From Gordonia alkanivorans NBRC 16433 (lineage in GTDB: Bacteria > Actinomycetota > Actinomycetes > Mycobacteriales > Mycobacteriaceae): a stretch of 64,000 nucleotides of DNA. The stretch covers positions 1 through 64,000 of the forward strand of contig NZ_BACI01000077.1 in the NCBI RefSeq assembly GCF_000225505.1, given 5' to 3'. The translations under genes and the position numbers were made by a program. The notes below the pieces were generated by a model. It searched no databases. It saw only the letters and a program-made list of their open reading frames with translations, and was not told the DNA's origin. Below, piece after piece: positions 1-8,092 of the stretch (position 1 is its first letter; each line of letters opens with the position of its first letter).

Positions 1-2834
1 CTGAGCCGTCTCGGTCCGGTGTCCCGTCTTCCGGGCACCGGGCCGACTCGTATCTGGGCGTTGAGCACCGAGGCGCCCTCGACCGACACGAGGATCGGGT
101 CGCAGAGCACGTCGCGCACCTCGGGGATGTCGTCGACGAGTGTGGAGATCCGCAGCAACAGGTCGACGAGTGCCTCCTTGTCGGCCGGTTCCTCACCTCG
201 ATACCCGGAGAGGAGCGGCGCCGAACGCGGTTCGTCGATCAGTTCACGGGCGTCGGGTTCGGTGAGCGGGATCGCCCGGTAGCCGTGGTCCCCGAGCAGG
301 TCGAAGGTCCGCCCGGACAACCCGAACGAGATCACCGACCCGAACGACTCGTCGTCGCGGACGCGGATGACCGTGCCGACGCCCTTCGGGGCCATCTTCT
401 GGACATGCAGGACGTGATCGCCGGTGAGTTCGCTCAGCTCGGCGAACGCGTTGACGACCGCCGTCGCGTCGGGCAGGTCGAGCCGGGCACCCTCACGGTC
501 GAGACGACCCCGCCACTTGGGCGAGGTGGCCTTCACCGCCACCGGGAAGCCGAGTTCCCGCGCTGCGGCCGACGCCTCGTGCATCGTCCTGACCTCACGG
601 AACGGGACGACCGAGACGCCGTACCAGCGCAGCAGTCTCGCCGACTCGACCTGGCCGAGGAGACGGTCCGACGACTGCCCGTCCGAGTCCATCGCCTCGC
701 GGACGTACATACGGGCCGCCTCGGGGTCGGTGCCCTCGGCCCGGTGGATCGCCGACTCCGGCCGCAACTTCCACTTCGCGTACTGCCACGCACGGGCCAA
801 TGACGCCGCGGCGCGCTCCGGGCTGGCATATGACGGGATGGACCCGCGTTCGGGCATACCGTTCGGGCCGGGTTTGGTGAGACCCGGCGGGATGCCGTCG
901 ACGGCGAGGAACGTCGTGACGATCGGCTTCTCGCCATCGGCACCCGGCGTGTTGGCCGCGGCCATCAGTGCGCGGGCGTGCCAGTCGGCGTCCACCGCCA
1001 CCGGCGGCACGAAGACGACGATGATCGCGTCCACGCCGGTGTCGGTCATGGCCGCCGAGACGGCATCTTCGAACAGTTCCTCCGACGCCCCCGCACCGAG
1101 GTCGATGTTGTCGACGACCTCGAGGCCGCCGTTGCGTGCCTGGTCGGCGGCGAGACTGCCCAGCACCGACGAGTTGCCGATGATCCGAACGCGGGGTCCG
1201 CGCGGTAGCGGCTGATAGGCGAACAACGCCGCGCAGTCGAACAACTCGGGGATCGTCTCGACCTGGATGACACCGGCCTGTTCGAGCATCATGCGCGCGA
1301 TCTGGTCGTCGAAGTTGGCCGTCGACCGGGCCGCACGGACCGGGCTCATCGCTCCCCTGCCCGACTTCACCGCGACGATCGGCTTGGCCCGCGACACCCG
1401 CCGCGAGATGCGCGAGAACTTGCGCGGGTTACCGAAGCTCTCCAGGTAGAGCAGGATCACGTCGGTCGAGGCGTCGCTGTCCCAGTACTGCAGCAGGTCG
1501 TTGCCGGAGACGTCGGCACGGTTGCCCGCCGAGACGAAGGTCGACAACCCGATCTGCCGCCGGGCAGCGGTGTCGAGGATCGCGATGCCCAGCGCACCGG
1601 ACTGGCAGAAGAACCCGACCCGGCCGGCAGCCGGGATCCGCGGTGCAAGTGTGGCGTTGAGCGCGATCCCGGCGTCGTTGTTGGCCACGCCGAGCGCGTT
1701 CGGCCCGACGAGCCGCATGCCGTGTTCGCGGACCTGCGCGACGAGGCGACGCTCGTTCTCGAGGCCCTCCTCCTCGCCGGAGTCACCGAAACCCGCCGAC
1801 ACGACGACCAGCGTCCGCACACCCTTCACCAGACAGTCGTCGAGGACGTCGTCGACCCGGGACGCCGGGACCGCGACCACCGCGAGATCCACCGGGTCCG
1901 GGATGTCACGCACCGTCTCGTAGGCACGGATGCCGCGGACCGACGGCGGCCGTTCGCGGGTTCGCTTCCGGCTCGGGCTCGTCATGCGACCGAGCCGCTG
2001 CGCGTCGCTACCGGGCTCCTCCTCGACGCGGGCCGGTCCGTTCACCGGGAAGACCGGACCGGTGAACCCGCCGGCGATGATGTTGGCCAGCAACGCGTTG
2101 CCGACCTTGTTCGGATCGGTCGACGCACCGATGACCGCGACCGAGGTGGGGCGCAGCAGGTTCGCGACGCTGCGGGCCTCCGACGCGTTCTCGCGGGCGT
2201 TGCGCACCGACAGGAGCGCCTCGGTCGGGTCGATCAGGAACTCCACGTGCACCGTCGAGCCGTCGAAGCTGCGGGCGAGTTGGTAGCCGGCGTCGCGGAA
2301 CACGGCGACCATGTTCGGGTTCTCGCTGAGCACCTCGGCCTCGAAGCGGGTGAAACCGTTCTCGGCCGCGGCGCCCGCGAGGTGTTCGAGCAGGATCGGT
2401 CCGAGACCGCGGCCCTGGTGTTCGTCGGCCACGACGAAGGCGACCTCGGCCGATTCCGGCTTGCCGTCGAAGGCGAGTCCCTCGTAGATGCCGACGGCGA
2501 TGATCTCGCCGCCGAGCACCGCCACGATCGCCACGCGCTGCTGATGGTCGACGGTCGTCATCCGGGCGACCTCGCGGGGCGGCAGCGTCGGTGTCGGGCC
2601 GAAGTACCGCATGTAGCGGGTGCGTTCGGAGAGCTTGGAATGGAAGGCGACGATCCGCTCGGCGTCGTCGGGGACGATCGGACGCAGGTGCACGACCCCG
2701 CCGTCGGAGGCCAGCACGTCGGCGATCCAGTGTCGCGGATAGTCCCACGCGCCACGGGGTTCGGGCTGATCGGCCAGTGTTTCCGGCGTGGTCGGCGTTT
2801 GCTCTGGGGTGGACGACACGTCCTGATCAGTCAC
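1..2834 (-). CDS. GNAT acyltransferase fused to NDP-forming acyl-CoA synthetase-like domains (Pat-like), 3' end cut by window
   Basis: A 944-codon frame with no stop starts at GTG 2834, inside the last codons of acuC (GTGACTGA overlap), and runs off the window start, so the C-terminus is missing. Order of domains: GNAT N-acyltransferase at about residues 50-210 with the acyl-CoA loop QGRGLG; a CoA-binding Rossmann domain near 230-340; a succinyl-CoA-ligase-like domain near 370-540; and an ATP-grasp domain from about 640. Known relatives are the Pat/PatA lysine acetyltransferases that inactivate acyl-CoA synthetases. The segment where active ADP-forming synthetases carry the phosphohistidine (SHT-type motif) reads AARSTANF, with Ser504 at the expected place, so the synthetase half is probably regulatory only. 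Overlap with a deacetylase gene supports a role in reversible protein acylation. Substrates are not visible. Confidence 0.85.
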   Translation of the reverse strand, partial: MTDQDVSSTPEQTPTTPETLADQPEPRGAWDYPRHWIADVLASDGGVVHLRPIVPDDAERIVAFHSKLSERTRYMRYFGPTPTLPPREVARMTTVDHQQRVAIVAVLGGEIIAVGIYEGLAFDGKPESAEVAFVVADEHQGRGLGPILLEHLAGAAAENGFTRFEAEVLSENPNMVAVFRDAGYQLARSFDGSTVHVEFLIDPTEALLSVRNARENASEARSVANLLRPTSVAVIGASTDPNKVGNALLANIIAGGFTGPVFPVNGPARVEEEPGSDAQRLGRMTSPSRKRTRERPPSVRGIRAYETVRDIPDPVDLAVVAVPASRVDDVLDDCLVKGVRTLVVVSAGFGDSGEEEGLENERRLVAQVREHGMRLVGPNALGVANNDAGIALNATLAPRIPAAGRVGFFCQSGALGIAILDTAARRQIGLSTFVSAGNRADVSGNDLLQYWDSDASTDVILLYLESFGNPRKFSRISRRVSRAKPIVAVKSGRGAMSPVRAARSTANFDDQIARMMLEQAGVIQVETIPELFDCAALFAYQPLPRGPRVRIIGNSSVLGSLAADQARNGGLEVVDNIDLGAGASEELFEDAVSAAMTDTGVDAIIVVFVPPVAVDADWHARALMAAANTPGADGEKPIVTTFLAVDGIPPGLTKPGPNGMPERGSIPSYASPERAAASLARAWQYAKWKLRPESAIHRAEGTDPEAARMYVREAMDSDGQSSDRLLGQVESARLLRWYGVSVVPFREVRTMHEASAAARELGFPVAVKATSPKWRGRLDREGARLDLPDATAVVNAFAELSELTGDHVLHVQKMAPKGVGTVIRVRDDESFGSVISFGLSGRTFDLLGDHGYRAIPLTEPDARELIDEPRSAPLLSGYRGEEPADKEALVDLLLRISTLVDDIPEVRDVLCDPILVSVEGASVLNAQIRVGPVPGRRDTGPRRL

Positions 2835-4083
2835 GGGGATCCTCCGGGTCGAGACCGTGCAGAGGGTACACCGCGCGGCGGGTCGCCAGGATCGCGCGAT
2901 CGGTCTGTCGCTGTGCCGTTGCACTCACCCCCTCGAATGGCTCCTGACCCGCATCGCCGTCCCACGGCTGATAGTCGACGTCGCCGCCGTCGCCCATCAC
3001 CCCGACCGGCGGCCGGGCATAGTCGGAGTGCACCTGGGTGGAGATCTGTTCGGCTGTGGCGCACCAGGATTCGTCGATGGTCGTGGTCGGGTCGATCTCC
3101 CGGTCGAGAGCGACGCCGAGCAGGTGGGTCCAGCTGCGCGGCACCACGTTGACGACGCCGTAGCCACCACCGCCGACCGCGATCCACCGTCCCTCACAGT
3201 ATTTGTCGGCGAGATCACGCATCGCGATCATCGCCGCGCGCTGCCCCTCGACGGTGAGCGACAGGTCGGTGAGGGGATCGGCGCGATGACTGTCGGCGCC
3301 GCACTGACTGACGATGATCTGCGGTTTGAACCCGGCGATCAGTGACGGCACGACGGCATGGAATGCCCGCAGCCACAGGCGATCCTCGGTGTTGGGCATC
3401 AGCGCGAGGTTGACCGCACTCCCCTGCGCGTCGCCGTCGCCGACCTCGGTCGGCCAGCCCGTCCCCGGCCACAGCGTCGCGGGATGCTGGTGCAGCGAGA
3501 CGGTCATCACGCGCGGGTCCGCCGCGAACTCCACCTGGACGCCGTCGCCGTGGTGGGCGTCGACGTCGATGTAGGCGATCCGGTCGAAGCCTTTGTCCAG
3601 CAGGTATCGGATCGCGATCGCGCAGTCGTTGTAGATGCAGAACCCGGCGGCCCGGGCCTTCATCGCGTGGTGCATGCCACCGCCGATGTTGACCGCGCGG
3701 GTCGCGGCACCCGACGCCACGGTCTGCGCGGCGGCGAGGGTGCCGCCGACGAGGAGCCGGGCGGCCTCGTGCATCCCGGCGAACACCGGGTTGTCCGCGT
3801 CGCCCAGTCCGAACAGCCGCTCGAGCAGCGGACCCGACAGCGACGCGGTGCCGGAACCCACCGCGCGGACGGCGTCGATGTAGTCGCGGGTGTGCACCGC
3901 GGTGAGGGCGTCGTCGTCGATGGCCTGCGGCGGCACCGTCTCGACGTCGTCGAGCACCCCGAGGCTCTGGGCGAGGGTCATCGTCAGCGCGAGCCTCACG
4001 GGATTCATCGGGTGGGTGTGGGCCCACCGGTAGGACAGGAAGTCCTCGCTCCAGATGACGGCCGTCGTGGAAGTGTCGGTCAC
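2827..4083 (-). CDS. acuC: AcuC-like class I histone deacetylase family protein
   Basis: This 418-residue protein has the arginase/deacetylase fold signature: the His pair in GGGMHHA (His138-His139), the zinc ligands in DVDAHHGDG (Asp175, His177) and QCGAD (Asp264), and the glycine-rich GGGGYG loop near the C-terminus. The length fits AcuC, which in Bacillus deacetylates and reactivates acetyl-CoA synthetase. Its stop overlaps the GTG start of the Pat-like acyltransferase gene, so writer and eraser of lysine acylation look translationally coupled. It is divergent from ideR across about 160 bases. The alternative of a polyamine deacetylase is less likely given the neighbour. Confidence 0.88.
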   Translation of the reverse strand: MTDTSTTAVIWSEDFLSYRWAHTHPMNPVRLALTMTLAQSLGVLDDVETVPPQAIDDDALTAVHTRDYIDAVRAVGSGTASLSGPLLERLFGLGDADNPVFAGMHEAARLLVGGTLAAAQTVASGAATRAVNIGGGMHHAMKARAAGFCIYNDCAIAIRYLLDKGFDRIAYIDVDAHHGDGVQVEFAADPRVMTVSLHQHPATLWPGTGWPTEVGDGDAQGSAVNLALMPNTEDRLWLRAFHAVVPSLIAGFKPQIIVSQCGADSHRADPLTDLSLTVEGQRAAMIAMRDLADKYCEGRWIAVGGGGYGVVNVVPRSWTHLLGVALDREIDPTTTIDESWCATAEQISTQVHSDYARPPVGVMGDGGDVDYQPWDGDAGQEPFEGVSATAQRQTDRAILATRRAVYPLHGLDPEDPRD

Positions 4084-4188
4084 AGGTTCAGGCTAGTGGT
4101 TCACCTGGCGGGCGGCTGGACGATGTCGGTTCGACCACATGTGGGTACGGTCGGGGTCGTCGCCATGTGCCGCGGCCTCGTGAGAGGG

Positions 4189-4216
4189 CTGTCACCGTGG
4201 GCGAACAGGGTAATCT
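4189..4216 (+). promoter_or_regulatory. Possible SigA-type promoter of ideR
   Basis: CTGTCA (4189-4194) and TAATCT (4211-4216) lie 16 bases apart, 28 bases ahead of the ideR GTG. The -10 element is a reasonable match and the -35 is weak. No clear IdeR box was seen here. Confidence 0.35.
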
Positions 4217-4243
4217 TGGCGGGGACGAAAGGGATTGGGCACA

Positions 4244-4939
4244 GTGAACGATCTGGTTGACACCACCGAGATGTATCTGCGGACGATCTACGACCTCGAG
4301 GAAGAGGGGATCATGCCGCTGCGGGCGCGTATCGCCGAGCGCCTGGACCAAAGCGGCCCGACCGTCTCCCAGACCGTCGCCCGGATGGAACGCGACGGAC
4401 TTCTGCGCGTCGCGGGCGACCGCCATCTCGAACTGACCGAGCGCGGCCGGTCGCTGGCCGTCGCGGTCATGCGCAAGCACCGCCTGGCCGAGCGGCTCCT
4501 GGTCGACGTCATCGGCATGCCCTGGGACCAGGTCCACGAGGAGGCCTGCCGCTGGGAGCACGTGATGAGCGAGAACGTCGAGCGTCGTCTGCTCGCCGTG
4601 CTCGAGTACCCGACGACCTCGCCCTACGGCAACCCGATCCCGGGTCTGGATCTGCTCGGCGTCGAGGTGTCCTCGACCGACGACGGTGCGACCCGGATCG
4701 CGGATCTGCCCGCAGGCGACACCGTGGCGGTCATCGTGCGGCGACTGTCCGAGCACGCACAGTCCGACGTGGGTCTCATCTCGCATCTGCGGGAGGCCGG
4801 CGTGGTTCCGAACGCCCGCGTGACCGTGACCAACGTCGCCGGCACCATCACGATCAACACCCCCGGACACGAGGGCCTGGAGCTCTCCGCCGACATGGCG
4901 CATTCGGTCTTCGTCGAGAAGGTCGTGGAGAAGGTCTGA
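4244..4939 (+). CDS. ideR: Iron-dependent transcriptional repressor IdeR (DtxR family)
   Basis: The 231-residue product is almost colinear with mycobacterial IdeR. GTG 4244 was chosen because the protein then starts VNDLVDTTEM like IdeR, placing Met10 correctly; a TTG nine bases upstream is possible but adds residues not in the family. All metal ligands are present: His79, Glu83 and His98 for one site, Met10, Cys102, Glu105 and His106 for the other. An N-terminal winged helix (about 1-73) is followed by the dimerisation domain and a C-terminal SH3-like domain. With Fe2+ bound, IdeR represses siderophore and uptake genes and activates iron storage. A purine-rich AAAGGG lies upstream of the start. 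Confidence 0.95.
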   Translation: MNDLVDTTEMYLRTIYDLEEEGIMPLRARIAERLDQSGPTVSQTVARMERDGLLRVAGDRHLELTERGRSLAVAVMRKHRLAERLLVDVIGMPWDQVHEEACRWEHVMSENVERRLLAVLEYPTTSPYGNPIPGLDLLGVEVSSTDDGATRIADLPAGDTVAVIVRRLSEHAQSDVGLISHLREAGVVPNARVTVTNVAGTITINTPGHEGLELSADMAHSVFVEKVVEKV

Positions 4940-4984
4940 CGCGGCAGCGGTCTGGCCCAACGAGGCCGGCACCACAAAATCTCG

Positions 4985-5015
4985 GAGATCACCCGGCGGC
5001 GCGCCGGGTGATCTC
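4985..5015. terminator. Bidirectional hairpin between ideR and the DUF4192 gene
   Basis: GAGATCACCCGGC (4985-4997) pairs perfectly with 5003-5015. The arm overlaps the last codons of the convergent DUF4192 gene. No strong T run follows on either side, which is usual for actinobacterial terminators. Confidence 0.6.
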
Positions 5016-6080
5016 TGGCATCTGGACCCCGAGTTCCCGGGCGGTGCCGTAGGAACCGTCGATCATCTCCCACAGCATCGTCGGCCGGACGCCGGCCCGC
5101 AGGGCGGTGTCGAGGAGTCGGGCCAGGTTCGCGTCCGGGTCGGCTTCGAGGGCGACGTCGAGTGCGACTCCGGCGTACGCCCCTTCCCCGCCGATGTAGT
5201 GCAGATGTGCCAGGAGGGTGGCCGCTCCTGCACGGCCGGGTCCGGCCAGGCGGCGTGTGAGTTCTCGCCACACCGATTCGGCGTCTTCTCGTAGGTCGGT
5301 GACGGCGAGCGCCAGCGCGGCGTCGCGGACCTGAGGTCGTCGGACGGCCTGTTCCAGCACGGCGACCTCCGCGCAGTCCAGCGGTCCCCCGCCGTCGGCG
5401 ACCGATCCGATCGTGAGGTCCAGCAGCTGCGCGTCGGACATCGCCCGCCCGAGTGGAACGACGCCGCGGGTGCAGTCCGGGCAGGGCCGTCCGGCGCTGC
5501 ACTCCCCGGCGACCGGTTCGAGCATGGCCCGCATCTCCGACCGGCGCGGCAGGATGCGCCGGCCGGATTTCACCGCCTCGGCGATGGCGGTCGGACAGGT
5601 CTGCGGATCGTCGAGGACGCCCTCGCGGTCGTCGAGGACGTCGACCGACCACGCTTGCCCGTCGGGACACCAGATCACCGACCACGCCGCCCCGGCATCG
5701 AAGGCGGACAGAGCGAATCCGGCGGCGACACCCCCGATGGCGTCGAAGTGGCGGTCGGCGATCGCGAGCACCCGTCGATACCGAGGACTGTCGGCCGGAT
5801 AGCGGTTGTCGGCGATGATCGCCACCACCTCGTCGGCGCCGTAGGAGTGGGTGATCGCCCCGAGTCCCGCGAGCACAGTGGACAGCTCGGATGTCGGTTC
5901 GCCGGCGTCGTCGAGGGCGAGATCGTGGCGCATGGTGGCCGAGATCCCCCGGTCGGGCGCGAAGGCGACCACGATGATCGAGCGTTCCGGGATGAAGCCG
6001 AGCAACGCCGGTATCGCCGTCAGCAGCGTCGTCGGGTCGATGGGGTCACGGACGGAACGGGAGGACGCGAAGGCGGGCAT
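4989..6080 (-). CDS. DUF4192 domain-containing protein
   Basis: ATG 6080 gives a 363-residue protein beginning MPAFASSRSVRDP. The frame is open further upstream, but that extension has unusual, Arg/Pro/Cys-rich composition and is probably not translated. The N-terminal half, with LLTAIPALLGFIPERSIIVV, is characteristic of the actinobacterial DUF4192 family, and hydrophobic strands alternate with acidic loops throughout. No catalytic motif, signal peptide or membrane segment was seen. It is convergent with ideR and follows the lipoprotein gene on the same strand by 91 bases. Function unknown. Confidence 0.75.
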   Translation of the reverse strand: MPAFASSRSVRDPIDPTTLLTAIPALLGFIPERSIIVVAFAPDRGISATMRHDLALDDAGEPTSELSTVLAGLGAITHSYGADEVVAIIADNRYPADSPRYRRVLAIADRHFDAIGGVAAGFALSAFDAGAAWSVIWCPDGQAWSVDVLDDREGVLDDPQTCPTAIAEAVKSGRRILPRRSEMRAMLEPVAGECSAGRPCPDCTRGVVPLGRAMSDAQLLDLTIGSVADGGGPLDCAEVAVLEQAVRRPQVRDAALALAVTDLREDAESVWRELTRRLAGPGRAGAATLLAHLHYIGGEGAYAGVALDVALEADPDANLARLLDTALRAGVRPTMLWEMIDGSYGTARELGVQMPEITRRAAG

Positions 6081-6171
6081 GCACGAAGCATCGGCCGCGT
6101 GAGGGCGCCTCGACGGCGCGCCGGCTGACCTGTGGACAACCGCGGCGGCCCGTCCACAGGCCGTGGTCTTC

Positions 6172-6888
6172 TCAGCCGAAGGCGGCCGACACCGCCTTGG
6201 TGAACAGCTCGTCGAGCGCAGCCGAATCCTCGGCGGGCACCGGACCTGCTGCGGGCCAACGATATTCGGCGTACACACGGACCCCGTCGCGCTGGCCTGT
6301 CAATGCGAGCGAGCTGGTGGTGACCGGTGCGGTACCACCGCCGGTGACGATGGTGCGGCGGATGGTCGCGGTCTCGACGCCGTCCCGTGCGGGCGGGGCG
6401 GGCAGGACCTCGGTGGTCACCGTCGACGACGCCCCGAAGGTGGTCGTTGTCAGTTCCGGGCACCTCTCGGCGCGCTGCACGACCTCGGCGAGCGGGGTGT
6501 CGACGTGGGCGACGACGGTGGTCAGGGTCGAGCGTTCCGCGGTGCCGGGGCCGAGGAAGGCGACGGCGCCGTCGGCGGAGACCGGGGCAGGTGCGCAGTC
6601 GGCCGGTGAGACCTCGGTGTCGGCCCCCTGCCCCGGCGCCGGGCTGCCGGTCACGTCGGCCAGTGCGTTGGCCACCGCCTGGGGCGGGATCGGGCTCGCC
6701 GGTCCACCCGGGAAGTCCGAGGCCAGCACCGACCTCGACGAGAGGTCCGGGTTCGCCGACTGGGCGTCACCCGCGATCGAACACGCCGAGAGGACACCAC
6801 CGGCGAAAAAGACGCAGGCGGCGGCCAGCACGAGCACGGGCAGGCGGCGTCCGGAGGACGTACGGGGTGCAGCGGTTGCCGGGGTCAC
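6172..6888 (-). CDS. Predicted secreted lipoprotein
   Basis: The 238-residue product from GTG 6888 has a classical lipoprotein signal: Arg14-Arg15, a hydrophobic core, and the lipobox LSAC with Cys36 as the lipidation site. The mature part is Ser/Thr/Ala/Pro-rich with two further Cys that could form a disulfide (near DCAP and RCPE). It resembles uncharacterised mycobacterial and gordonial lipoproteins, and no enzymatic motif was found. It would be anchored on the outer face of the cytoplasmic membrane. It is divergent from the PAC2 gene across about 200 bases that should hold both promoters. Confidence 0.7.
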   Translation of the reverse strand: MTPATAAPRTSSGRRLPVLVLAAACVFFAGGVLSACSIAGDAQSANPDLSSRSVLASDFPGGPASPIPPQAVANALADVTGSPAPGQGADTEVSPADCAPAPVSADGAVAFLGPGTAERSTLTTVVAHVDTPLAEVVQRAERCPELTTTTFGASSTVTTEVLPAPPARDGVETATIRRTIVTGGGTAPVTTSSLALTGQRDGVRVYAEYRWPAAGPVPAEDSAALDELFTKAVSAAFG

Positions 6889-7091
6889 AGCGATCTACTG
6901 TGCCACCGCGAGAGCCCGCCCGTGCGGGTGACACACCCGACGAGGGAATCCCTGGCGCGGCTATGTCGTTACATATTCGGTGTCTCGCCGGACGCCGGTG
7001 CCCAACCGCGACCGGAGGTGCGAGACAATGAGACATATGACGAGAATCCGGCCGTGCTGTGCCACGGCCGCCACGTACAAGGAGGGATGAC

Positions 7092-8072
7092 GTGGACGAG
7101 CAACCCGCGCGGAACGACGCGCTGTACGAACTCGCCTTTCCCGCTCCGAAGGTCACCCGCGCCGACGGCACGGGCCCCGTTCTGATCCATGCTCTCGAGG
7201 GGTTCGCCGACGCCGGCCACGCCGTCGCTCTCGCGGCCGCCCACCTCCGGGACAGCCTGGAGTCGGAACTGGTCGCGACGTTCTCGTCCGACGAGCTGAT
7301 GGACTACCGCTCCCGCCGCCCGACGATCTCGTTCAGCGGTGAGACCTTCACGGAGGTCGAGATGCCGGCGCTGACCCTGCACGCGATCCGCGACAACTCG
7401 GGGAAGGGCTTCCTGCTGCTGGCCGGCGCCGAACCCGATCTGCGCTGGGAGCAGTTCGTCGACGCGGTGCGCCGCCTGTCCGACCGGCTGGGCGTCACCG
7501 ATGTGATCGGACTCAACGCCATCCCGATGGCCGTGCCGCACACGCGTCCGCCGTCGATCACCGCGCACGGGAGCGACCCCGACGCCCTTGGCGACCTCCC
7601 GCGCTGGGGTTCGGCGATGAAGCTGCCCGCGAGCGCCTCGATGCTGCTCGAACTGCGGATGGGTGAGCACGACTACCGGGCCTCCGGCCTGTCGGTCCAC
7701 GTGCCGCACTACCTGGCGCAGACCAACTACCCGGCGGCCTCTGCGCGACTGTTGTCCGCGGTCGCCGAACTGGCCGGTCTCGACCTGCCGCTCGCCGCGC
7801 TCGAGAGCGCCGCCGAGAAGGTGCGCGCCCAGGTCGACACCGAGGTCGAGGGCAACTCCGAGATCGAGTCGGTCGTCGCCGCATTGGAGACGCAGTACGA
7901 CACCTTCACCCAGGCCGCCGAGGAGCGCGCGTCGCTGCTCGCCGCCGAGGAGTCGCTGCCCAGCGGCGACGAACTGGGCGCCGAACTCGAACGGTTCCTC
8001 GCCGAGCAGGCAGCCGAGCAGACCCCGAAGGACGATGAGCCCGGAGACGAGGGACCGCGATCGTCGATCTGA
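7092..8072 (+). CDS. PAC2 family protein (proteasome assembly chaperone-like)
   Basis: GTG 7092 is preceded at good spacing by GGAGGG (7081-7086), giving a 326-residue protein. The body (VLIHALEGFADAGHAV, then IPHTRP-type and SHGSDP-type loops) matches the PAC2 family and the Rv2714 orthologue, which lies at the same place after ideR in M. tuberculosis. The C-terminal 100 residues are acidic and probably helical (EERASLLAAEE, ELERFLAEQ). Actinobacterial PAC2 proteins form oligomers, but their cellular role is not firmly established. A GGCCGTG...CACGGCC hairpin (7050-7069) lies in the leader just ahead of the ribosome binding site. The helicase gene follows after 20 bases. Confidence 0.82.
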   Translation: MDEQPARNDALYELAFPAPKVTRADGTGPVLIHALEGFADAGHAVALAAAHLRDSLESELVATFSSDELMDYRSRRPTISFSGETFTEVEMPALTLHAIRDNSGKGFLLLAGAEPDLRWEQFVDAVRRLSDRLGVTDVIGLNAIPMAVPHTRPPSITAHGSDPDALGDLPRWGSAMKLPASASMLLELRMGEHDYRASGLSVHVPHYLAQTNYPAASARLLSAVAELAGLDLPLAALESAAEKVRAQVDTEVEGNSEIESVVAALETQYDTFTQAAEERASLLAAEESLPSGDELGAELERFLAEQAAEQTPKDDEPGDEGPRSSI

Positions 8073-8092
8073 CCGCGAGCCCGACGGCCCTG

